This document shows, piece after piece, positions 26,395 through 33,979 of a stretch of DNA of 33,979 nt. A program made the translations under genes and the position numbers. Positions within the stretch are counted from its first letter, which is position 1; each line of letters begins with the position of its first letter. Under the pieces are notes generated by a model that worked only from the letters and a program-made list of their open reading frames with translations, had not been told where the DNA came from and did not search any database. Source of the DNA: Candidatus Acidiflorens stordalenmirensis (GTDB lineage: Bacteria > Acidobacteriota > Terriglobia > Terriglobales > Acidobacteriaceae). The DNA lies in the NCBI GenBank assembly GCA_003139995.1, contig PLIC01000286.1, positions 1 through 33,979 of the forward strand, written 5' to 3'.

Positions 26395-28182
26395 ATGTTT
26401 TCGAGGGGATTGGTCGTTTGTCTATTGGCTATAGGTATCGCAACGATCATTGCAAAATGCTACGCAGCGCCGCAGGCCGACCAGGTGGGCTCCGATGAAT
26501 CCAACCGGCAAGTGGGCAAAACCCAGAACCCGACCGGTAATAGGGCTTCGAGCGACCTTCCAGACCACACCCACAATCCCAAGGACATGGGTTCTACCTA
26601 TGTTCCGCTAGACAGTTGGATATATCCGGCTCTGGATCGCCTCGCCGCATTGGGCTATGCGGAGAGGGGATTCGAGGGTGTGCGTCCGTGGACTCGCATG
26701 CAATGCGCACGAATGATTGAGGAGGCCGAAGAGGACCTGGAAGTACTTTATCCTCTGAGTGAAGACGCAGAAGATCTGCTGAGCCGCCTCGAAGAGGAAT
26801 TTTCCTTTGAAATAGGCCTGCGAGATGGCCAGCGCAACTTAGGCGCAAGCCTTGAGTCAGCTTACGCCAGGGCTGTATCTGTCAGTGGCCCAGCCTTGAC
26901 CAACAGTTACCATTTCGGCCAAACGGTTTCTTATGACTTTGGCCGCCCATTCGAACGAGGGACTAACGGTCAGGCCGGCGGCGCCTTTCGAGCTGAAGCC
27001 GGACCCTTTGCGCTTTACGTCCGCGCCGAATATCAGCACGCGCCTTCTGCTCCCGCTCCTTCGGAGGCCGTCCTCAATGTGATCGTGCTCAAAGATGAAG
27101 TGCCCATACCTCCCGATGCCGGCGTTGACGGAATCAACGGCCGCGATTATTGGACGCTTATGTCGTCCTGAATTTGAGCCCGCTAAAGTTGAGCAACTGG
27201 CAGCTCTCGGTGGACAGGCAAAGCCATTCCTGGGGCCCCGGCCCCGGCGGCGCTTTCTTGCTGAGCGACAATGCCGAGCCTATTGGCATGGTCGATATCG
27301 TCAACCCGGAGCCCATCCGTCTGCCCTTTCTTTTGAAGTTCCTGGGGCCGGCGCGGATCGATCAATTTGTGGGAATGCTCGAAGGCCGCACGGATCATGC
27401 GCACCCCCTGGGTTTACGGCCAAAAAATCACCTTCAAGCCTTTGCCTTGCCTGGAGATCGGATACGGGCGCATCACTACAATTGGAGGCCGGGGTGGGGA
27501 CCCATTCACTTTGCACAATTTCATTCTCAGCCTTTTTGGTCAAGTGAGTCATAAGCTTGGTTCGATTCCGGGCGACAACGATGATGAGATGGATTGGACG
27601 TTTTATGTCCCGAAGGTGCGGAACTATATCGTTCTATACGGTGAAATGTACGCAGAGGACGACTTCATCGCGTGGGTGAATATCAGGGCGTCTCCATTTC
27701 GGCCGGGGATCTACATTACTCGCATTCCCGGAATCCCCAGACTCGATCTTCATATTGAAGCCGCGAACACGGAGACTCCTGGATGGCATAGTCGGATCGG
27801 CGGCAATGAGGGGCAATATATTTATTGGGACTACGACTACAAAGAAGCGGACACCGACAATGGCTTTCTGATGGGCAACACGGTTGGCCGAGACGGCAAG
27901 ACCATTCAAGGCTGGCTAACTTATTGGGCGTTGGCCAGGAATACTGTCCAACTCATGTACAAGAACAATTTTGTTGATCCCGCTTTCATTCCGGGAGGAG
28001 GCGCCTGGCAGGATTACTCTGTGCAAAATGAGTTTCATCGTCGATCGGGACTGTACGTGAAGAGCCAGCTGCAGTATGAACATATCTCGCACTATCCATT
28101 GCTCTTTAACGGACCGCAGCAAAATGTGACAGCAATTGTTGAATTGGGCTTTATGCCCAACAACAACAAAAGTAAGAAATAA
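26395..28182 (+). pseudogene. Capsule assembly Wzi-like protein, interrupted by two compensating indels
   Basis: The gene would encode an outer-membrane protein of about 595 residues of the Wzi-like capsule-assembly family (PF14052 type). It has a signal peptide (LVVCLLAIGIATIIAKCYA), then the acidobacterial-type PLDSWIYPALDRLAALGY, and later NWQLSVDRQSHSWGPGPGGA, VYGQKITFKPLPCLEIGYGR and GGDPFTLHNFI. The ATG at 26395 has AGAGG eight bases upstream. The frame is lost near 27150, where one T seems missing from a T run, giving a stop at 27169-27171. It is regained near 27405, where an extra C sits in a C run, so sequence before and after is in the same frame. As read, only the first 258 residues are made. 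A sequencing error at two homopolymers is possible. Wzi attaches capsule polysaccharide to the cell surface. Confidence 0.75.
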
Positions 28183-28277
28183 CAGACTTCCCACGTGAGC
28201 TGCGCACTTGCCTACCGAAATGTGGGGATTCCGAGTTTTCGGCGCGTGGCGCAAAAGCGAAACTTGTCAAACAAACC

Positions 28278-28333
28278 AGCCAAAAGATAGCCCCCTCGCT
28301 CACCGGAAGATAGTGTTTGAGACTCGAAGATAG
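28278..28333 (+). promoter_or_regulatory. AAGATAG repeat cluster upstream of the efflux remnant
   Basis: Three copies occur: AAAAGATAG at 28282, GGAAGATAG at 28305 and CGAAGATAG at 28325, spaced 23 and 20 bp. The first two with flanks (28278-28319) match the Wzi upstream block at 35 of 42 positions. The rest of the gap 28183-28477 shows nothing else. The cluster lies 145 nt before the adaptor gene start. Confidence 0.65.
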
Positions 28334-28477
28334 GATTCCCCCTCGCGCACAGTGGCTCGCACAATGATCACTGCCGCGTCCAGCACGGCATCTTTAGAGG
28401 CCTGAGAGGGGCGTCGAGTTGGAGCAATCGCGGCTACGCTCTAGGGCGAATCCTGGAAGCGTGACGGTCGAACGAAA

Positions 28478-28730
28478 ATGATGAAGTATCCGGTTCACAT
28501 CAGTAAGAGAGTTGCCGTTGTGTTTGTGACGGCCGCAGCGATCATTGTCGCAACGGGACTTCTGGAATCAGGCCGCAGTCGTGGTCAGGCTGCAAACGCA
28601 AATGCGCCGCAGGAATCGGGCGCAAAATCCAACACGTCCGGGTCCGAAGCGGCCTTGGACCTGTCACCCAGCCAACTGAACTCGATCAAGATCGAACCGG
28701 TGGGAAGCTACCTGTTTCCCGTTGAGAAGG
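28478..28730 (+). pseudogene. RND efflux periplasmic adaptor, N-terminal fragment
   Basis: The first 85 or so residues read like an HlyD/CusB-type membrane fusion protein. There is an N-terminal membrane anchor (VAVVFVTAAAIIVATGLLE), a low-complexity linker, and the entry to the first beta domain (LDLSPSQLNSIKIEPVGSYL, then FPVEKE). Homologues continue with a VG.IDF-type strand and a lipoyl/hairpin region, but here the frame runs into unrelated sequence and stops at 28813. At about 28728-28735 the DNA changes to outer-membrane-factor coding sequence in another frame. The adaptor is therefore truncated to about a fifth of its normal length and cannot work. Adjacent ATGs at 28478 and 28481 lack a good ribosome-binding site. 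Confidence 0.7.
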
Positions 28731-29522
28731 AAGGGGTATGCGAGCGAGCTCGACGTGGCGGCGCAGGAATCACAGCTCGCGCTTGTCGCCGCCGCCTTGC
28801 CTCCGCTGCTTAAGCAGTTGGCGCAACAACGGGACCTGCTGGCTGTGCTGTCGGGCGGGTTCCCCAGCCAGGATTTGACCGAAAAGTTTGAGCTGTCGAG
28901 TCTGCATCTGCCTCAGGAACTGCCGCTGAGCCTTCCTTCGCAACTCGTGGAGCAACGCCCGGATGTGCGCCAGGCCGAGGAGAACTTGCATTCAGCCAGC
29001 GCCCAGGTTGGAATTGCGCGTGCAAATCGCCTCCCGAACTTTGCGCTGACTGGAAATGTTGGCAGCATGGCGGTCGCCGCCAGCAATATATTCGCGGCGG
29101 GCATGGGCTTTCGGGATATAGGCGCAAGCGTCACGCAGCCCATCTTTCAAGGCGGCATCCTCCTACATCGGGAGCGCGCCGCGAGAGCCGCTTATACTCA
29201 GGCCGCCGAACAATATCGCAGCACGGTCTTAACCGCCTTTCAGAATGTCGCTGACACGCTGAATGCGCTCCAACAGGACGCGAACGCCTTGAAGGCCGCG
29301 GCTGCCGCTAAAGACGCCGCCAGCGTCACCCTCGACCTGACTAAGAAACAGCTTGAATCCGGTTACGCCAATTACCTCGCGCTCTTGAGCGCGGAACAAG
29401 CCTATCAGCAAGCCCTGATTAACTTGGTGCAGGCTCAGTCGAATCGTTATGCCGACACTGCCGCGTTGTTCCAGGCTCTTGGCGGCGGATGGTGGAACCG
29501 TCCCGACATTCCTAAGAGCTAA
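28731..29522 (+). pseudogene. RND efflux outer-membrane factor (NodT/OprM type), C-terminal fragment
   Basis: The sequence encodes about 263 residues from the C-terminal part of an outer-membrane efflux channel. It begins in the first helical hairpin (GYASELDVAAQESQLALVAA) and continues with SLPSQLVEQRPDVRQAEENL, ARANRLPNFALTGN, FQGGILLHRERAARAAYTQA and the terminal RYADTAALFQALGGGWW. The N-terminal half, including the lipoprotein signal, is missing. An in-frame TTG at 28722 lies inside the adaptor remnant and would not give an exported protein. The join to the adaptor implies loss of the adaptor's end, the whole RND pump gene and the start of this gene. The remaining frame is undamaged, so the deletion may be recent. 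Confidence 0.8.
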
Positions 29523-29524
29523 CT

Positions 29525-29857
29525 ATGAAGGCGTCACTAGTTGCAACCTGGTACTCAATGGCAACAGACCTTTTAGTGAGTACCGTCGCCATGGCACTTG
29601 GAACTTTTGTTGCGGCCTCACCCTATCGGGCGGCTAAGATTTGGGGGTCGCAACGACTCGCTAACTTAGCTCCTGAACACAGAGCTTCGTTCGTAGGCTG
29701 GTACCGCGCCTTCGGGATCCTTCTTTGTCTGGCAGGCGTGCTCCTCACGGTGGATAGCACCGTTTTTTCAAGTTGTCAGCACGAGAATTCCCATCTTCGG
29801 CCGGCGCAAGAGAACACGAATGTGTCCGCGCCACTTCAGGAATCTGCCGAAAGATAG
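29525..29857 (+). CDS. Small membrane protein downstream of efflux factor
   Basis: The 110-residue protein has hydrophobic segments at about 14-32 (DLLVSTVAMALGTFVAAS) and 61-80 (YRAFGILLCLAGVLLTVDS). Between them lies a conserved-looking loop, SPYRAAKIWGSQRLANLAP, and the C-terminus is hydrophilic. The ATG follows the outer-membrane-factor stop by only 2 nt, so it was the last gene of the efflux operon and would rely on coupled translation. Its final codons (GCC GAA AGA TAG) form the first copy of the next GAAAGATAG cluster. The family is not recognised; it could be an accessory of the efflux system. Confidence 0.65.
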   Translation: MKASLVATWYSMATDLLVSTVAMALGTFVAASPYRAAKIWGSQRLANLAPEHRASFVGWYRAFGILLCLAGVLLTVDSTVFSSCQHENSHLRPAQENTNVSAPLQESAER

Positions 29858-29898
29858 CCTTGAACGCTCGAAAGATGGCTGCCAAACTTGAAAGATAG
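29849..29898 (+). promoter_or_regulatory. GAAAGATAG repeat cluster upstream of small membrane protein gene
   Basis: Three copies occur: GAAAGATAG at 29849, GAAAGATGG at 29870 and GAAAGATAG at 29890, spaced 21 and 20 bp, all in the same orientation. The first overlaps the stop codon of the upstream gene. The last lies 38 nt before the ATG at 29937, close enough to be a promoter-proximal operator. Confidence 0.65.
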
Positions 29899-29936
29899 GG
29901 TTCTCGGCATCCGGCACTCCGGTTTACATAGATGGA

Positions 29937-30173
29937 ATGTCTGGCGATCAACCTCGATTCCTTGCCACGGCGGCATTTTCGTTCCCCTGGGACCGCTTCT
30001 TCGATCAAGGCGAGCGGCTCTTTGAGGTTGCTTTCCTTGTGCTGTGGCTCGCGTTCGTGGTCTTCCTTGCCTACGCCGCGGTACGTTTCGTCCGCGAAAA
30101 CGCCAAGAAGAAGTCAAAGAGCAAAGGGAAACGGCGTGACCGCCCAGCATCCCCAACGCGCAGTTGGAACTAG
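29937..30173 (+). CDS. Small single-pass membrane protein
   Basis: The 78-residue protein has one clear transmembrane helix (FEVAFLVLWLAFVVFLAYAA, about residues 29-48) followed by a strongly basic tail (RENAKKKSKSKGKRRDR), giving an N-out/C-in topology. No Shine-Dalgarno is visible before the ATG, so translation may be leaderless or the call may be wrong. Support comes from the good membrane topology and from the GAAAGATAG cluster directly upstream. The family is not recognised. Confidence 0.5.
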   Translation: MSGDQPRFLATAAFSFPWDRFFDQGERLFEVAFLVLWLAFVVFLAYAAVRFVRENAKKKSKSKGKRRDRPASPTRSWN

Positions 30174-30302
30174 AGGTGTGATCGTGACGCGAGAGCTAGG
30201 CGACGCTCGCCCAACTGATTCAGTAATCGAGAGGCAACGGCAACCCACGCAAGCCTAAAACTTCCTACTACTCCCTCCTCCCTTTTTCTCTTGTCTACTG
30301 CG

Positions 30303-30321
30303 ATTAACTATGGTTAACTAT
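30303..30321 (+). repeat. TTAACTAT direct repeat upstream of TonB receptor gene
   Basis: TTAACTAT occurs at 30304-30311 and again at 30314-30321, ten bases apart, with a further GGTTAAT at 30336-30342. One-helical-turn spacing about 75 nt before the receptor start suits an operator or promoter element. It is AT-rich within GC-rich DNA. Confidence 0.35.
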
Positions 30322-30397
30322 ACAACATCATCCTTGGTTAATGTCGGCGAACTGGGCTGACGTTGGCGCTTAGTGGCCAAGCGCAGTGGGGGAATAC

Positions 30398-33300
30398 ATG
30401 GCACGGGTAATTTGCTTGGATCTCATTCTGGCGGTCATCGCGTCTCTTCTTCCGGCGAAAGCACTCGCACAAGGCGAAACCACCAGTGCCATCGTCGGCG
30501 AAGTAAGGGATGCAACTAACGCAGTTGTGCCGGGCGCCATTGTGACGGTCACAAATCACGAGACCGGTCTAAAGCGTAGCGCTCACACCGATGACGCAGG
30601 CCGGTTCAATTTCCCACAGCTAAAGCCTGGTGCCTATTCGGTCAGAGCGGAAGCGCGAGGTTTCGAACCGCGGCAAAATGACAATGTCGTTTCGGGCCTG
30701 GGCCAGAAGCAAAGAGTGGATTTCACGCTTAACGTGGCGCGATCAAATGAGGTGGTTGAGGTAAACAGTGAAGCGCCACTCATCAACCCGGAAAACGCAA
30801 ACACATCTACCACTTTGAATGCGCCGGCGCTGGAGGATCTGCCCAATCCAGGTGGTGATTTAACCTACCCTCTGCAGTTTGCGCCTGGCGCCCTCATCAA
30901 CACGGCGGGCAGCAGCAACGACTTCGTCGGCGGCACAAACGGATATGGCAACGTGGAGTTTAACGGACTGCCCGCCCTCTCAAACGGTTACATCGTTGAC
31001 GGACTGGAAACGAACGACCCGCTTACTAACCTCAACAGCGGCCTTTCAACCAACCTTGTTTTGGGATTGAATTCAATTTCAGAAGTGACTGTCAACACTC
31101 TTTCCTATTCCGTGGATCAAGGGCGGTATGGAGCCTCCCAAGTCGACTACGTCACCAAGTCTGGCACGAATCTGTTTCACGGAAATCTCTATGAACTGTG
31201 GAATGGTTCGCTGCTGAATGCAGCGGACTACTTCACCAATGCGACGCCGGGGAATCACAAGCCCAGATCGACGGTCAATCATTTTGGGGGCAGTCTGGGC
31301 GGCCCAATTGTGCACGACAGACTCTTCTTTTTCTTCGACAGCGAATGGATGCGGATCGCGCTACCGATTGTTACGCCAACGATCGTTCCCACTGCGGCAT
31401 TCCAACAATACGTCTTGCAACAGCTTCCGCTGGGTCAAACAACCGGCTGCGTGGCTAGCGGGCCTAATCGGAATTGTTACCCCGCCGCGCCGCAGTTGGT
31501 CCCTTTCTATCAACAAATGTTCTCCCTCTATCGAAATACCAGCGGTACCGCCTACGCGATAGACGGTTGTCCGATCGCGGTGGGTTGCGCGAACCAGCAA
31601 AGCGTTTCGCACACCAGCGACGACCACGAGCAAGTGCAGACGGCCCGAATCGATTACAACATCAGCCCGAAGGACACCGCATGGCTTCGTTTTCAGTCGG
31701 ACACCGGTCTGCAAGCCGTGTGGACGGACCCCATCAACCCGGTGTTCAACGCGCTTTCGCCGCAGCCTCTCTGTTCTTTCGCGGCAGGACACACGCACGT
31801 CTTCTCGCAGAACCTGGTGAACTACTTCAATCCCGCATTCTCCTGGTACGAAAGCTTGTTTGGGCCAAGCAACCTTCAGAAGACACTTTCGGCGTTCCCG
31901 ATCGTGCTCGAGGGCAGCGGCGCGAACCCCTTTACGCCCATAGGAGGGCTGGACAACACCTGGATTCAAGGCAGGCGCGCATCCCGGTTCTTCATCAATG
32001 ACAACCTGTCCTGGAGCCGTGGCGCTCACGAACTGCGATTCGGAACCAATACCCGTATCTTCCGTTTGAACGACTTCGACTTCGGGGAAGGCGCGGTTTC
32101 CACCGTGACTTACGCGAACTTGCAGCAATATATCTATGGAGTAGCGAACACCGCCTTGAAGACGTTCCCTTCGAACGCAAATGAGCCCTTCAACTTTCTC
32201 AATCTCGATGTCTACGCGCAAGACACCTGGAAAGTGACTCGCAAACTGACCTGGACGTTCGGTCTGCGCGATACCTTCAACTCCAATCCGCTGAATCCGC
32301 ATGAACAGGTCGCCCGTCTTCGCGGCTCCTTCGGTTCCATCTCGCATGACGTCAATCAACCGCTGAACGCCGCTATTCAAACTCATCTCGGTAATCTGTT
32401 CTCGTCCACGCCGCTGGCCATTCTGCAACCGAGAACCGCGATTGCGTGGCAGTTCGAGCCGAAATCCGTTCTCCGCACCGGCTTTGGGATTTTCAGCGAT
32501 ATTTTGCCGGGCACTGTGGCCGACCTGATCGGCGCCAATCCTCCATACGATAAGACGTTCCAGGGAGGACTGTTCGGCACTGTGGGCCAAGCCGGATCCG
32601 CGGGCTGCGACCCGGTAGTCGGCTGCGCAGCCATCGCTCCCGCAGTGACGAACAGCGCAGTGGACGCAACCATTGCAGCGAATCAGACTTTTACTTCGGG
32701 ATTCCCCCAGGGCCAGCTCTCGTGCGCATCTCCACTGTCAAATCCGACAAGTTGCCTTCCACCGGTCGCGATCACGGCCATTCCAGATGGCAAGCTCCAC
32801 GCTCCGTACTTCATGGAGTGGAGTCTGGGCATTGAACACCAATTCGGAACGACCGCCAGCGCGCACGCGCAGTACGTCGGCACGCGCGCTGTGAACCAGC
32901 CGTACTCAACCCAAGTCAACGGCTACCAAACCGTGTGCCAGGGCTGTTTTACGCCGTTCCCTTACATGCAACCTACCGATCCACGATTCGGCGCGGTGAC
33001 GCAGTTCTCCACCGGCGCGAACAGTCACTACAACGGCCTCCAACTGACCGCGATGAAGCGGCTCGGCCATGGTTTGCAAGGACAGGTCAACTACACCTGG
33101 AGCCGTTGCATGGATACAGTCTCGAACGGAGGATTTCTGCAATTCTCCGCCGGAGGAATTCTTTCGCCTTTGCCGGGAGAGCTGGCCCGCGATTATGGTC
33201 CTTGCGACTATGACATCCGCCACAATCTCAATGCGCAGTATGTGTATCAGTTGCCGGTTCGAGTGCGTAGTCATTCTCTGGGCTACGCGCTCAACGGCTG

Positions 33301-33913
33301 GCAGATTTCCGGGACAGCGTTTTGGCACAGCGGAGTTCCGTTCTCGGTGTTGAGTTCGCCCTATTCAGCTACCAATCCAAGCACCGGGAAGGAAGAGGGA
33401 ATTGTGCAGGGCAGTGGGCCGGAGTTCGCCAGTCTTGTGCCGGGAGTGAATCCCTATTGTCGCCATTGCAGCCTGGGCGTTACCCAAGCGGGCACAATTC
33501 AGTGGCTCGATCCCGATGCGTTTGTATCGGCATTTGATACGAGTACAGGGACATGCTATAGCCTTCATGGCGGTGACAAAGACAATGCTCATACCTGCCA
33601 ATTCGGAAACCTCGGTCGCAACTCACTGCGCGGTCCCGATTTCCTCTGGAGTGACTTCTACCTGACAAAATGGTTTGCCTTGACCGAGCATGTGAAGCTG
33701 CGGTTTGAGGCCCAGTTTTTCAATGCCTTCAACCATCCGAATTTCAGCCTTCCAAGCGTGATGCAGGCCGGCATTCCGGGAAATCCTTCCACGCAGGGTG
33801 GATTTGGAGCGCTCACGTCCACAACTTCTCCGCCGACCGGCTTGCTCGGCGTTGGGTTGGGCGGCGACGGCACTCCGCGCATGATCGCATTTCAAGCGCG
33901 ACTGGAGTTCTGA
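30398..33913 (+). CDS. TonB-dependent receptor, Oar-like, with carboxypeptidase-regulatory domain
   Basis: The 1171-residue outer-membrane receptor has a signal peptide (ICLDLILAVIASLLPAKALA), then a carboxypeptidase-regulatory Ig-like domain at about 30-110 (GEVRDATNAVVPGAIVTV, GRFNFPQLKPGAYSVRAEA). A plug follows (VEFNGLPALSNGYIVDGLET, VDYVTKSGTNLFHGNLYELW), then a barrel with LGGPIVHDRLFFFFDSEWM, DNLSWSRGAHELRFGTN and FQARLEF at the C-terminus. The ATG at 30398 is preferred to the GTG at 30386 because GGGGGA lies four bases upstream. It shares architecture with the receptor at 6862-10239 but little sequence beyond the family blocks. The ligand is unknown. A TTAACTAT repeat lies in its upstream region. 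Confidence 0.92.
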   Translation: MARVICLDLILAVIASLLPAKALAQGETTSAIVGEVRDATNAVVPGAIVTVTNHETGLKRSAHTDDAGRFNFPQLKPGAYSVRAEARGFEPRQNDNVVSGLGQKQRVDFTLNVARSNEVVEVNSEAPLINPENANTSTTLNAPALEDLPNPGGDLTYPLQFAPGALINTAGSSNDFVGGTNGYGNVEFNGLPALSNGYIVDGLETNDPLTNLNSGLSTNLVLGLNSISEVTVNTLSYSVDQGRYGASQVDYVTKSGTNLFHGNLYELWNGSLLNAADYFTNATPGNHKPRSTVNHFGGSLGGPIVHDRLFFFFDSEWMRIALPIVTPTIVPTAAFQQYVLQQLPLGQTTGCVASGPNRNCYPAAPQLVPFYQQMFSLYRNTSGTAYAIDGCPIAVGCANQQSVSHTSDDHEQVQTARIDYNISPKDTAWLRFQSDTGLQAVWTDPINPVFNALSPQPLCSFAAGHTHVFSQNLVNYFNPAFSWYESLFGPSNLQKTLSAFPIVLEGSGANPFTPIGGLDNTWIQGRRASRFFINDNLSWSRGAHELRFGTNTRIFRLNDFDFGEGAVSTVTYANLQQYIYGVANTALKTFPSNANEPFNFLNLDVYAQDTWKVTRKLTWTFGLRDTFNSNPLNPHEQVARLRGSFGSISHDVNQPLNAAIQTHLGNLFSSTPLAILQPRTAIAWQFEPKSVLRTGFGIFSDILPGTVADLIGANPPYDKTFQGGLFGTVGQAGSAGCDPVVGCAAIAPAVTNSAVDATIAANQTFTSGFPQGQLSCASPLSNPTSCLPPVAITAIPDGKLHAPYFMEWSLGIEHQFGTTASAHAQYVGTRAVNQPYSTQVNGYQTVCQGCFTPFPYMQPTDPRFGAVTQFSTGANSHYNGLQLTAMKRLGHGLQGQVNYTWSRCMDTVSNGGFLQFSAGGILSPLPGELARDYGPCDYDIRHNLNAQYVYQLPVRVRSHSLGYALNGWQISGTAFWHSGVPFSVLSSPYSATNPSTGKEEGIVQGSGPEFASLVPGVNPYCRHCSLGVTQAGTIQWLDPDAFVSAFDTSTGTCYSLHGGDKDNAHTCQFGNLGRNSLRGPDFLWSDFYLTKWFALTEHVKLRFEAQFFNAFNHPNFSLPSVMQAGIPGNPSTQGGFGALTSTTSPPTGLLGVGLGGDGTPRMIAFQARLEF

Positions 33914-33979
33914 CCTGGAGCGTGCTTCCTAAATTGGTTTTGGGCAGGGCACGGCTTTAGAGCGGTTCCTTAGAAGGTA

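Noticed and set aside
31361-32590. Minus-strand open frame (409 codons) opposite the second TonB receptor
   Set aside because: Shadow frame with no recognisable motif, fully inside a well-supported gene.
1-33979. tRNA, rRNA, CRISPR arrays, intact transposases or phage genes
   Set aside because: Looked for across the window on both strands and not seen; only the inverted repeat at 762-825 hints at mobile DNA.

Overview
The window (about 34 kb, GC-rich) reads like a chromosomal segment of an Acidobacteriota bacterium, most likely a soil member of the Terriglobia (Acidobacteriia). This is inferred from gene content only. The markers are two very large TonB-dependent, Oar-like receptors with an N-terminal carboxypeptidase-regulatory domain, a sedolisin (S53) protease with Ig-like repeats, a GH79 glycosidase resembling the Acidobacterium capsulatum enzyme, a Wzi-type capsule protein, and small acidobacterial-type proteins with an AQRARWAK-like motif. 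No rRNA, tRNA, CRISPR array, phage gene or intact transposase was seen.

Layout. (1) 1-1.2 kb: decayed minus-strand gene remnants, including a frameshifted alpha/beta-hydrolase-domain fragment cut at a perfect 26-bp inverted repeat. (2) 1.2-6.4 kb: a Tat/lipoprotein GH79 glycosidase, then two translationally coupled exported TldD/TldE-like proteins, the second without the metal-binding residues. (3) 6.9-10.9 kb, minus strand: a large TonB-dependent receptor preceded by a small membrane protein with a histidine-kinase-DHp-like tail. (4) 11.5-15.7 kb: the S53 protease. (5) 15.8-21.7 kb: a small conserved-looking protein, a cystathionine gamma-synthase-type PLP enzyme, an S9 prolyl oligopeptidase, an exported GH18 protein, a 3' fragment of hemL, and a basic coiled-coil protein. 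(6) 21.8-23.5 kb: cyclopropane-fatty-acid synthase and a decayed minus-strand remnant. (7) 23.7-30.2 kb: a two-component system (histidine kinase and LuxR-type regulator, overlapping by 8 nt), a divergent Wzi-like capsule gene with two compensating single-base indels, a collapsed RND efflux locus (start of the adaptor joined out of frame to the end of the outer-membrane factor), and two small membrane proteins. (8) 30.4-33.9 kb: a second large TonB-dependent receptor.

The most notable signal is in region 7. A motif close to GAAAGATAG, repeated two or three times at 20-23 bp spacing, occurs in front of the Wzi gene, the efflux remnant and a small membrane protein gene. One reverse copy lies just upstream of the histidine kinase. 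A 42-bp block is conserved at 35 positions between the Wzi and efflux promoters. The simplest reading is a local envelope regulon controlled by the adjacent kinase/regulator pair, whose target operons are partly decaying in this genome.

Functionally the window is dominated by the cell envelope and by extracellular polymer breakdown (GH79, GH18, S53, S9, TonB uptake, CFA synthase, capsule, efflux).
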